This document shows, in pieces, positions 54,057-64,000 of a stretch of DNA of 64,000 nt. The DNA comes from Reticulascus tulasneorum (taxonomy: Eukaryota; Ascomycota; Sordariomycetes; Glomerellales; Reticulascaceae). The notes beneath the pieces are model-generated. The model was not told the DNA's origin. It was given only the letters and a program-made list of their open reading frames with translations, and ran no database searches. The number at the start of each line of letters is the position of its first letter. Positions within the stretch are counted from its first letter, which is position 1. Both the position numbers and the translations under genes were made by a program. The stretch spans positions 248,001 through 312,000 of the forward strand of contig LSAX01000008.1 of NCBI GenBank assembly GCA_001557505.1, written 5' to 3'.

Positions 54057-55781
54057 ACTGTTCTCGGGCCGGCTAGCAAGTGGGCGAGTGGAATGTAGAT
54101 TGTCGGGGAAGGGGGGGGACAGATCAATAGTGAGAGCATGTGCATAATAGATCTAGAATCACATGGCAAAATGAGACGGCAATGATAATTGAGCAGCACA
54201 CGCGCTTCAAATATATGTCAGCCCAGCCTGCACCGCACAACCCTTCCTTTTTGTTTTCCTACCGTGGCGTTGGGGAATTGAAGCATCCATGTAATGGTGT
54301 AGAGCCAAGATGACCTCTTCACGCTGTCTGTCGAGCATGATGAGAATTGAGGGAGTGCTCCTTGATTCACGCTTCTGCAAGTCGTGCCTGAAAGGGTGAA
54401 GGGTGCGTCTGTGCGAACGTTAGCTCCCTGATCTACAGAACCGCCTCCACCCCCGCCAAGTCGCGATTATCCTGGCCAAAAGCCATGTGGCATGAGAACT
54501 CCATGGTTCAGCTATTCATCTCCACATGACAATAGTGAGCCCAGGAGCGCCTCGGTCTGTGCCTAAATGACATCCTTCTTCGATACTGACCAGTTAGACA
54601 TCGACAATTTAGTAGACTATTGACTGGTCTAACCTCCTTTGCTCACGCAATGATGTCTCGGACTCTCCGTCAGGGGTCCTCTAGCATCGTTGTGATTTAG
54701 ATGCACGTTGCCTTCAGCCTTGTCCTCGATGCCTTGACTAGGATTAAGAGCGAGGACGTGCTAAAGCGGGGATAGGATGTCGATGAGTTAAAGTATATAT
54801 CTAACGTTGTTGGGATCCAGTCCGTGTCACCTTCAAGGATGAGTTTGTCTAATCCACCTTTTGGGACCTTGCAACCCTGACTACTGCCCACATTCGGCTA
54901 CGACCGTCAAAGCAGACTCTTCCTCTTTGCCAATGTTCTTTATTTCTGGAAAACAGCTTACAGATCATTAAATCCCTCCTCCCGGACTCCGCTAAAGCCC
55001 GTGGCGGATTTTTGTGCTTTGAATGAAGATGACACCACTGGTATTGCGGCCATTTTGAAATATTCTCCATGTTAAGGTAGTACATACCCCGATCACCAGC
55101 TCAAGTCTAACTGAATGAACAGTAACTCTGATTGGGTCTGTCGGTCCGACAGATCATGGCAAGGAATCTCCTTTCTGAATGCTCGTACAACAGGAAGCCC
55201 TACATGGGCCGGGGAAGCTGCAACTGGCAGAAGAAGGTGGTGATGAAGAAATGTCGGTTGACGATGCAAAAGAGGTAGTGGTCTGGGAGGCTTACGAGGA
55301 AAGTACAGAGATCAGGGGTTGGTATGAACTAGATTAGTTCCACTTTAGAATCTGGCGAATTCACTCTGTTTATTCCAAGCTAGAATACCCATGGCCGTGT
55401 CTGTGGGGTCATGGTGTGCCCTAGATTGGCGTAGTACCATGCGTCAGGCAGTGGTGGCGATGGCCATCTGGGGTGTTCCGCTTCCTCCGTATCACACCCG
55501 TCGCCTACCGAGCATTCCATTGCACTGCAGGCAGTCATAGCCACAAGTAAGTTTCGACCTGTCGGTGTTTCGTAGATAGGGGAGTACTACTTGCTTTTAA
55601 ACCTAAGCCCTGCACTCCTCAAACCAGTCATAATTCAGCTCAAAATGTTAGTTTTCTGGAAGCATATCGCGGACAAGTTGAACAATGTAAATAGCAAAAT
55701 ATCTTTTATTTATTCCCTGTCATCCGTTTCTCTAAATGTCTATATGTCATGTTCTTCATTTCAAAGTCGTTAAAATGCCGC
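54057..55781. other. Intergenic
   Basis: No gene modelled. At about 55175-55337 one plus frame stays open over about 54 codons with acidic, helix-like sequence (LQLAEEGGDEEMSVDDAKEV) ending at TAG; it has no start and no family and may be a fragment. Confidence 0.4.
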
Positions 55782-56441
55782 TCATAGAGCGACAGCTATC
55801 AATCCGGTGCCATACGCAATGTTCTTTACAGGCAAACTTGTCAGGGGGTTCACAGAACCCAGAATGTGCGGGCATGCAGGCTGGTTGCTAACAGCCAAAT
55901 TCAGCGTGCAAAGTTCGTCGTATCCCCAAGTGCAAACGGGGTTGAGGATATTGTAAAGCTCGTAATTCTTGGCAACCCAGCTGTTCGGCTGGGCGAGACA
56001 GGAGCTCACATAATTCATGCTGTTCGCAGCAGTGAGAGGAAGCTTGCCGTTGGAGAGCAAGTCAATGCACTGACTGGGATCAACGACCTCGTAGTCCATG
56101 GCGATGCCGCCGCCCTGCTGTGGACTCTCCGTGGCTGATTTTCCAAAGCCAAGATAGTTCCATGCATCGTACGAGATATCATAGGCGCCACCGGAGGAGT
56201 CGATCCGCAGGAGATTGAGACTGCGACCTGCATGAGAAACCTTTACACAGATATTGTTGCAGTCGATAGCACCCGGCCAATAAGCAACGCGGTTTGTGTT
56301 AATCTTGCAGCCGAGTACGCCGACTGAGGAGGAGTACTCAGAGTGCGGCGTGATACTGGCGGAGGTGGATCGGGCTGGGATGGAAGCGGCCGAAACGACA
56401 CCAGCCGAAACAGCAATGAGAGTAGTGAGAGAGGTGAACAT
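55782..56441 (-). CDS. Small secreted protein, DPBB/expansin-like
   Basis: A single-exon frame of 219 residues from ATG at 56441 with a signal peptide (MFTSLTTLIAVSAGVVSAA) and a likely processing site at IPARS. Core segments GVLGCKINTNRVAYWPGAID, CNNICVKVSHAGRSLNLLRI, DSSGGAYDISYDAWNYLGFG resemble the double-psi beta-barrel fold of barwin/expansin-like fungal secreted proteins, where SGGAYDIS carries the conserved Asp. Eight or more Cys suggest disulphides. The C-terminal half (SCLAQPNSWVAKNYELYNIL, CTWGYDELC) is less familiar. Such proteins are often abundant in culture fluid or during host contact; the role here is unknown. Confidence 0.75.
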   Translation of the reverse strand: MFTSLTTLIAVSAGVVSAASIPARSTSASITPHSEYSSSVGVLGCKINTNRVAYWPGAIDCNNICVKVSHAGRSLNLLRIDSSGGAYDISYDAWNYLGFGKSATESPQQGGGIAMDYEVVDPSQCIDLLSNGKLPLTAANSMNYVSSCLAQPNSWVAKNYELYNILNPVCTWGYDELCTLNLAVSNQPACPHILGSVNPLTSLPVKNIAYGTGLIAVAL

Positions 56442-57547
56442 GATGGTGGCTTGGATTGAGAGTTCTGGATTTGACTTCTAGCAGTTGAATGCTCTACGCG
56501 CGGCGATGAGTCCAAGAGAAAAGTTCTTTTTGTTTTGGCTTTCAGAATCAAATGACTGAGTACTGGTTTATGAGTTGTCGGCCGGCCGAAATATCGAAAA
56601 GAGAAAGAAGGGCTTGGTCTGTAAGGTTGGTGATAGGGATGAGATGAATAGTTCCAGACATGATGGTGGAACAAGCCAAGATTTATAAGATAATTGCTTT
56701 GTTACTTTTGCTGCGAGCTACACTTGTCTTTGGAAAAACTTTTCAACGCCATACCGGTAGTACTGATCCAGTGCTGCCAAATGGGATGACACACGGGATC
56801 ACTCGCGGTGCTTCTTCGCGATTCCCCGTCTTCTAGACTCGATCTACTTTTAGTCTATGGATTTAATGTGGGATCGTTGGCGATTCATCGTCCCGAGAAA
56901 CAAATGACGCATGGGAACCAGGCAAAGTCGAGTTTAGCTCCAGGAACCACCGGTCTTGGCAGACCCAGCTGCCCATAAGGCGGCATTGTCCGTGGTTACA
57001 GACGTCCCGGATCCATGCCTGACTCGAGCCGCGACGCTAGTGCCATGAAACACCCCGACACATTGGGACACTAATGACAGCACAAGAGTCAGGGAACGGG
57101 GTGGAGGATCCTAACTAAGTGATGAACATCGGTCCGCTTTGCAAATCTTCCGGCTTGTGTATCCACCTGGAACTCATGATTGGCAGCCTTTGTCTTAGTC
57201 CAACTGATGTGCTCTCACATGGGTCATTTCTTTTTCGGCTACATTTTCCGACAGGAGTTTCTCTCACCTGACAAGCCAATCTACTCCTGAGCTTTCATAC
57301 TATTGATTAAAGAGCGCAGTTCAGGAATGTGCTCAATAAGGAAGGCCAAGAATCACGCTTGCCCATTAAGGTACTCGTTGCATACACATTGTCATTGTCA
57401 ACCTGACTGGTTCGTTCTTGGCCTGGTCGAGATTTTAGCAATAATTACGTATTAGTACATCGAAGAAAAATTCCTTTGCATGCTTGTTAATAACCCTTCA
57501 TTATGTTTCTATGACCCTATCGATCTAAATATGTTTTCTACAGTACC
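56442..57547. other. Intergenic
   Basis: Promoter side of the small secreted protein (a TATAAAT-like element on the minus strand near 56681-56687) and 3' flank of the CorA-like gene. No gene recognised. Confidence 0.45.
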
Positions 57548-59024
57548 TCATCGCTTTTCATGCAGAGTCTCCCTCCTCATTGATATCATCCTCACCTCCT
57601 CCAGATCCAGGGCTTGTGTGGCCTCCCACCGTGCAGCATTCTTGCTGAGTCTGTTCTGCTTCTTTCTGTTGTAAAACAACCATAAGACATACAAAGTAAA
57701 AACGAATACGGTCAGAGGAATCGCCACGGCCCAGTAAAGACTCAACCTAGGGTTCATCCAGTCAGAGAAATCCACGGAGAAGAGACTCGCCACAAAACTT
57801 CCTGGCAGGAAGAGCATTGTTACGACAGCCAACGTCTTCATGGATGATGAATCGTGCTGACTCGACATTGCGGTAAGTTGGGATGCTTGTGCAATTTTCA
57901 GGCTGATAAGGCTGTCGTGTTGCGTTATCAAGTTGAAGAGCTACTACTTCTTAGCTTGAGGCTGCGACTTTGCATATGGGAGGACTTGTAGTTCTTACCG
58001 CGTTGACTTGGATACGTGCTCGTTGGGCGATGTACTCGTTGTCGACGGTTTGCATTCGTATGCGATCACCGAGAAGGTCCATGGTATGGAGTATGGTTTC
58101 ATCTCCAGGCGTACTAAACTTCTTGGGTATGTTACTGCTGGGAGATTGCTGGAACGAAATTTGGTCACCTGCATGCTCGGCAGCATGCGCCTGTGCCCTT
58201 TTGCTCGTAAAACTGCAAAGCTCCTCCAGAGTTTTGATCTTGCGAGTAACGCTCGCCAGCTTAGCTTCACAGCCGCTCATACGCGCGGAAAGGTGCCCTA
58301 ACTCTTCGGTGGCCGGTGACTCATGCCGATTCGCAAACCGATGATAGCCTGTTCGAACTTCGACTTGCCGTACATCAATCTTGATGCTATTCTGCGTGCT
58401 GTAGATCTCCTGGCTCAGCAGGATACCACATAACAGAAGAGGAAACATGATGTGCGAGGCAACATCTGCATCCCATGGGCTATCTAAAAGAACTCTCATG
58501 GCGGCGATTTGAGGTCCAGTCGATAAGAATACCATATTACTACGCGAGTGTGGTGAGGACGGGTTGGCGGGCGTATGCGACCACAGAACTGCGAGCTTTG
58601 GATGATAACTGAACGCAAAAGATCGTTCATGGGCGGTTGTAGGATCTAAAGATGATGTTCTACCTGGCAGCTCGGTGATGCCGGTATATTGGCTCGCACA
58701 ATATTGGCTTGCAAGGTGCAAGTCAAATGTCGTGAGAACAGTGGCAAGAGACTCGGAGGGAAGGCTTTGTTCCATTTTCTCGGGATTTTGCTTTACCCAC
58801 ACCAGTCGACGTATTGCCACCAAAGTGCCATCGTCCGTCACTTTAGTCGCGCAATCATCTAACCAGGCAGATAAGCTGGGAAGTGGCAAATGCAAGTGCT
58901 GAGCCTCAACTTTTCCTGTATCTGTGTTTAAACATATCTCTGTAACCTCGACAGTGTCTGCGTTAGAAGATCCATGCTGGCCCCAAACACGGTGCTTGCT
59001 AAGTGCTCTGTAGACATTGTCCAT
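57548..59024 (-). CDS. CorA-like membrane protein (fungal type)
   Basis: Two exons: 57999-59024 and 57548-57940, joined across a 58-nt intron (GTAAGA...GTAG), give 472 residues. The long N-terminal part is soluble with a helical region near its end (LGDRIRMQTVDNEYIAQRAR). The join yields VNALFNLITQHDSLISLKIA, then QASQLTAMSSQHDSSSMKTL, the classic helix leading into the CorA membrane domain. Two transmembrane helices follow (LAVVTMLFLPGSFVASLFS and LYWAVAIPLTVFVFTLYVLW). The canonical GMN loop of magnesium channels is not present: the loop reads VDFSDWMNP. Many fungal relatives share this and are of unknown transport activity, so I do not call it a magnesium transporter. Confidence 0.82.
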
Positions 59025-59611
59025 GCCGTTGCTGAAGACCGGAATACCAGGTTCAAGGGGGCATGGGGCATAGAGCCAGGCTCAATATCATGGATTGTGT
59101 AAAGTCGTATGATAAGATATGTTGATTTAATAACATATGAGATGGAGTATGGACAAAATAAATTGAGAAGCCAATCAGCCTCAGCAGCTGTGAGTAAATG
59201 AAAGCGATGCGAATATGGACAGGATCAAGTTCCCCCACCGTGGAGGTCCATTTGGAAGTGAGGCTAAGGCTTGCAGGGATGGATCGACGACACGTGACCA
59301 CTGCAACCGAGAACGCGAGCAATACGAGCTATTCTCTAGATTACTTGGGAAACCACAATGGGTTTAGAACAGTAGCTGTTTGTAGATTGACAGACCTGTT
59401 GTTCGTGATCCTCAATACGGGTTGGAATCAAAGTGTAGTTAGGTGGCTGTTGGGGTTAAGCCGCCTCGTTCAACTAAACCTGTTTCAGTCTTGTGGAAGC
59501 CCACTTTATAGATTCTGCTTATTGCGGAGGTGCAAGGGAACGATACAGTCTGGTCAATGACACGGGATTGGAAATGAAAACAGGAGTGATTGTTTCTTTA
59601 CTCAGGCTAGA
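59025..59611. other. Intergenic
   Basis: Between two minus-strand genes; no gene seen. Confidence 0.5.
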
Positions 59612-61866
59612 TTAACTACAGCAGTCGCCAGATGGCGCCGGGATCTCTGTCTTGGCTCGACTCGCAAGAGCTAGCGAGCTTTCCATTCCCACCTTTCTGA
59701 GAGACAGAGACCTCTTGGGCAGTTCAGGATCGTCGTCCTGGGGCTGGGCCATGAAGTCCGCATTAAATTCGGCTACAGTTTGTAATACCACACGTATGTC
59801 ATCGACAGACAACTGTCTGTGCTCCGAGAGAGCGAGCGCATTGGCTGTGCGAACTGTGTTTTTGATCTGCCGCCCGTTCAGCGCGACAGCCGCAATCTCC
59901 TTCAACGCCTCACCCGGCCAGTCCTGCTGTCGGAAGCCCGAAGTGCGCTTCAAGAAAAGCTTCCAAAGCTCGACTCTACCGTCCGTATCGAGATCGTGGT
60001 ACTTCAATGCCAGATGGATCCGCGATTGAAAGGCGGGGTCGAAAGTCTCTACTCGGTTTGTTGTCAGAAACATGATTCCTGAAAAGTATTCAAGTGTTCG
60101 CAAGAAAACTAGATAGCAGTGTTAGTACCCACGAGGCCGATCTCCAATTCGTAACTCACTAGACACCAAGCCGTTCCGTGCCAAGTCGCTAGTCTCGCGC
60201 TTCTCCAAGAACACATCGGCTTCGTCTATCAGCAGCACTGCTTTCCACAACGTGACAAGTTCCAAGACCTGTTTCAAGTTCTTTTCTACGGACTCGATAT
60301 CAGAGCCAAGTTCTCCTGACATCATGACATACATTGGTTTCTTGACCTTGTCGGCAACACTCTCAACTGTAAATGTCTTGCCGATGCCCGGCGGGCCGTG
60401 GAGAAGAAAGATGCATCCCCTGCCCTTCCCTTTGATCATATCGTCGAACGTGTCATTCTCTGCGGTATGTTGCCAGGTCAAAGCGTGCACAATCTTCTTT
60501 TGCCTCAAAGGTAGCATCAGCAAATCGAACGCTGCATCATCCCAGTCAATGTTTTCGACGCATTCGACACGGAACCAGCACCATCGCTTTTCCCCGAGCG
60601 CGAACCCGGGGACCAAATGATGGCTGCGGATCAGATCATCTTCCGTCACTTCGTCAGCGTCGAGGCGCATGTCATCGTGAAACAGGAATCCCGTGCTAGT
60701 TCTAAATCTTGCGAAAGACAGATGATCTATCATGATACGTTCATTGATCTGTAGAAGATTAGCCCATGCTGAGGCGAGGAACAAATAGTTATGTGGAGCA
60801 GTACTTTGATCGTCTCCTCCGTAAACTGGACCTCGCCTCCCCAGGCGTTCGGCTTGATGTGCCGCTCAACTGCAGTTGCCTCGTTATTATATGCACGATG
60901 TTGGAGCCCTACCAGGACCATGTGGATTCTACCCCGTGAAATTTGCCTTTGGCGCAAACCTGCTTCGTCGTCATGATATGCAAGAGGTCGCACAAACAAA
61001 GAAGATATCCGCTTTGTTCCTTTGAAGGTGTTGATTTTGAAAGAATTGGAGAAGTAGCCGAAGGTCTTCCCATCGTGTGCGAAGATTTTGAGTACAACAT
61101 TCCAACTAGGTGCCTTTCCGTACCCGCCTCGGCTGAAAGAGATGGAACCTGTCTCCGCGATCCGTTCGCTCTCGTTTCTTCCAACGACTACCAGCTCTCC
61201 AGGTTTGAAAATCATCCACATATCGGAAAAGACGATACGATGATCCTCAGGGCTCTCGACGTGGGCTTTATAGCGTTCGATGTACCGCTTTAACTCCCTA
61301 TCTACAAGCTTCAGGGCTAAGCGCACGTCCAGCCTTGCCAGAGTGTTCTCCAGGCTGCTGGCGTATTTATCCAGCTCGACTCTGTAGTGGTAGAGGCAGG
61401 CCAGAGATTCGTATGTATCTGATCCTTCGAGGAAAACTGGGTCCGCTGTCACGTTTTGTTCCGGATAGAATTTGACAACAGATCGAAGGGCCTCTTGAAC
61501 ATGCGGCGAGAAGATTTTAAGATGGACTGCTTGAACCTCGCCATCTCTGTTGTAGTACTTGTAGTATCGCATTGCATACAGCGTCTCATCTTCATCGACC
61601 GCATCTGCATTTCGTTTGTCGTCGATCGCTTTGAGTATTGGTTCACCTTTCAAGCTGTAACGAGATACGTACTCCTTGACCTCGCATTTGGCCGTCACAC
61701 CCTTCACAGAGTTGTCTTCAAGCGATGCCCCATTTCCCCCGTCAACGCCAGATTTAGTGTCTCCGGTCGCTGGTGCCTTGTGTTCGCTGTTTGTTGCTGC
61801 CAAATTCTGCACATCTGTTCCGTCGTCGTCGCTTTCTTCGGCGAATGGTTTGATCTCATGCTTCAT
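59612..61866 (-). CDS. AAA+ ATPase with DUF7025-type N-terminal region
   Basis: Three exons: 60805-61866, 60160-60748, 59612-60108; introns of 56 and 51 nt (the second with a perfect TACTAAC branch site) give 715 residues. The N-half (about 60-355) has YYNRDGEVQAVHLKIFSPHV, DMWMIFKPGELVV and the SSLFVRPLAYHDDE region, as in fungal DUF7025-AAA proteins. The ATPase domain has Walker A HGPPGIGKT (about residue 470-478), Walker B AVLLIDEADVF, sensor 1 GIMFLTTNR and an arginine-finger region DPAFQSRIHLALKY. The join at the second intron gives LVSIFLRTLEYFSGIMF, matching the family. Proteins of this group are AAA ATPases of the BCS1/katanin-like clade with unknown clients, often expanded in fungi and frequently near HET or NLR genes. 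Confidence 0.9.
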
Positions 61867-62482
61867 GTTTATTTCTTTCTCTAATGGTTAGTCAGGAGAG
61901 CGATACAGCATCTCAAGTTCGTGGAAGGGATGGCGAGAGACGTAGAAAATATATTTATTGATGCTCCGCGATCAGCGAATCCTGCGAGGCATGTCGTCAG
62001 GCTATCACTCTCTTCGGTGCGCCTAGCACCCACTGAGAGGCCTGTTATTTGTGGCAGTGCACTTAATTCTCCCCCTGTCTAACTGTAGCCGTCATTTAAC
62101 AGGGGAAGTAGTGTGTTTACCAGGATATCCTTGTCACTCGGCGGAGTCAATCGCGCCCAAAGATGTTGTCCTATTGGATGCAACATCCAAAGATGCTGCA
62201 CCCTTTTAGCCCCCGAATCCTGCCTAGTCGAGCAGCCCGACACCTTCGTCCGTACCTAGATAAAGGCTGCAAATGCCGAGCCACATTTCTCCGCGCTCAG
62301 GCTTTGCAGCAGCCTTGACGAAGACTGGTTTGCTCCAGTCTGGCAAAAAACCGATCACTCTGTCGCGAACATCATATTGGACTTGCATATTCCCGTTTGC
62401 GGACAGTTCTGGCTACTCGGGCTACCATGGCGCATGATCTTCTCACGCTGTCATTTCAACCTTGACATAACCTACCCACATC
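61867..62482. other. Intergenic, divergent promoter region
   Basis: Between the diverging AAA ATPase and patatin genes. No gene recognised. Confidence 0.5.
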
Positions 62483-64000
62483 ATGGCGTCTCCAAATACT
62501 CCTTTGAGACTTCTCGCCTTAGGTTAGCGCAGCTTGAACCCATGCTTGGACTTAGCTGACCATCCGTCAGACGGTGGAGGAGTTAGGGGGTATTCAGAGA
62601 TCATCATGCTGGAAGCCATTATGAAACGGGTCCAGAAGCTACTGAAGCTGGACAAAGTACCTCTCCCAGCAGATTACTTCGACTTGATGGGAGGAACATC
62701 CACTGGTGGGTAAGTATGATATTCAAACCCTATTGCGAGTTTTCATGGGCACTGGACAAACAGATCTATATCGCGATACTGACAGTATCAGTCTCATCGC
62801 CATCATGCTGGGAAGGCTCCGCATGTCCGTAGAAGAGACCGTACAGGCCTATGAACTGCTGTCGCAACAGATTTTCAAGCGGAAAGGCGTCATGTCAAAA
62901 CTGCAGAAGAAGAGTCGATTTGATCCCGAGCTATTGAAATCGGTTATTCAAGCAGTAGTCCAGAAGAAGACTGGAGACTTTCATGCGAAACTCATTGAAG
63001 ACCGAGCAGATGCCTGTAAGATGTGCGTATCGCCCTATATATGTGTGATATGAATCGTGCTACTGACAGACTTTGAGCTTCGTGACCGCTGTGTGCACTA
63101 AAGATGTTCCGCATGTTAGGTTGCTCAGATCCTATGATGAGGCATACAGCCTCGAACACGATTGTGAAATCTGGGAAGCCGCTCGAGCGACATCGGCTGC
63201 GCCGACCTACTTCGCTCCCATTGACATTGGACCACCTGGACGCACAAGTACTTTCCTCGATGGTGGATTAGGCTGCAATAATCCCATCCATGTACTTCAT
63301 CTCGAAGCTGAGCGATTGTTCAAGAGCTCGAGGGGAGTGGCTTGCATTATCAGTCTAGGAACCGGCAAGAGAAAGACAAACGAGATCGCGGAACCAACAT
63401 TTGTTGACAATTTTGTCGCCCCCTTGAAGTTGATTAAGGGCATCAAAGGCCTAGCCCTTGACTGCGAACGTCGGGCGGAGGACATGGACTTGAAGTACAA
63501 CGATATGACTGATGTTTACTTTCGTCTGACTGTAGAACACGGCCTCGAAAACATTAAGCTCGACGACTGGGAACAACTTGAAACCATCCGAGTTCATACA
63601 ATGGTGTATCTTGAGAAGCCCTCTGTGGCAAAGAGTCTTGATAGCATCGCGACTTTGCTAGCCGGGAGCGGCAGTGGACGACAAACATATAGCCTAGGCC
63701 AACTATGTATGCCCCCTCACCCCCAGCGCCATGCTATCTTGCTGATTCGATTAATCCTAGCCCTTTCAAATGCGGTCGTCATTGCCACAACGACGGGTCT
63801 CCCACCAGACTATGCTGCCACAATAACGGAAGACCAGCAGTCTTTCTACAGTAATTGGTTCTCATCACAGAAGTCTGGCGTAAGTCCATCCCGTGACCTG
63901 AGACACAACCTCTCCAAGCGATTCGTGGATGGCGATGCCAACTACTCTACGTGTTCGTGGATCTTTGATACCGCGCAGTTTCAGGAATTCGAATCCAGCA
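62483..64000 (+). CDS. Patatin-like phospholipase, probable head of a STAND/NLR-like protein, 3' partial
   Basis: Exons 62483-62522, 62571-62709, 62786-63022, then 63078 to the edge with a probable intron at 63707-63760. That intron is 54 nt, in frame and stop-free, so it could be retained. The joined N-terminus reads MASPNTPLRLLALDGGGVRG. The patatin domain has the glycine loop GGGVRG, nucleophile Ser57 in GTSTGG, and Asp200 in LDGGLGCNNP; SAAPTYFAP and ACIISLGTGK are also typical. Patatins hydrolyse acyl esters of lipids. After about residue 380 the reading SPSRDLRHNLSKRF and CSWIFDTAQFQEFES resembles the linker that precedes NACHT/NB-ARC domains in fungal NLRs (pattern: .TC.WIL....F..W). 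The ATPase and repeat domains would lie beyond the window. Confidence 0.85.

Overview
This is a window of nuclear DNA from a filamentous ascomycete (Pezizomycotina). The genes on the right are split by short introns of 40-100 bp with GT..AG borders (one GC..AG). They encode families typical of such fungi: HET, SAT4/rhodopsin-type membrane proteins, WSC, fucose-lectin-like, secreted pectin lyases, a secreted subtilisin, a DUF7025-type AAA ATPase and a patatin-headed STAND-like protein. I cannot name the species.

The window has two halves. The left part (1 to about 26.0 kb) is accessory-like. It has two sizeable open genes: an SF1 (UPF1/NAM7-like) helicase cut by the left edge, whose 3' end is spread over several frames (1-3497), and a 731-residue protein with a perfect-phase 36-bp minisatellite inside its coding region (6550-8745). 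From about 9.9 to 25 kb nearly everything is decayed. There is a tandem array of Argonaute PAZ fragments (9.96-11.56 kb, minus), a shuffled array of DEAD-box helicase fragments with repeated Q-motif/Walker A and DEAD motifs plus a HELICc piece (16.6-18.98 kb, minus), a second SF1 helicase relic (20.94-21.52 kb, plus), and the N-terminal half of an Argonaute-like gene (23.1-24.87 kb, minus). That last gene keeps one frame for 1,767 nt yet carries ten in-frame TAG/TAA codons, all consistent with CAG/CAA to TAG/TAA changes, as expected of repeat-induced point mutation (RIP). Several tandem and dispersed repeats lie among these relics. At 25.55-26.0 kb a tRNA-Asn-like remnant and an AT-rich, hairpin-containing stretch suggest inserted mitochondrial DNA. 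I saw no transposase, reverse transcriptase or tyrosine recombinase.

The right part (26.7-64 kb) is ordinary gene-bearing DNA. In order it holds rhamnogalacturonan lyase (PL4), a small hypothetical gene, a HET protein, a ferroportin-like transporter with five exons, a membrane-anchored fucose-lectin-like protein, a decayed FAD-oxidoreductase relic, a two-WSC secreted protein, a PL3 pectate lyase with an N-terminal Cys module, a large secreted subtilisin, a SAT4-type membrane protein, a secreted DPBB-like protein, a CorA-like membrane protein, an AAA ATPase, and a patatin-domain gene running off the right edge. The PL4, PL3 and subtilisin genes fit a plant-wall-degrading, protein-degrading lifestyle. 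HET and the patatin/STAND-like gene fit fungal self/non-self recognition.

The most unusual feature is the concentration of Argonaute and RNA-helicase sequences, mostly dead and internally reduplicated, within 25 kb. All gene models were built by eye from splice signals and frame continuity.
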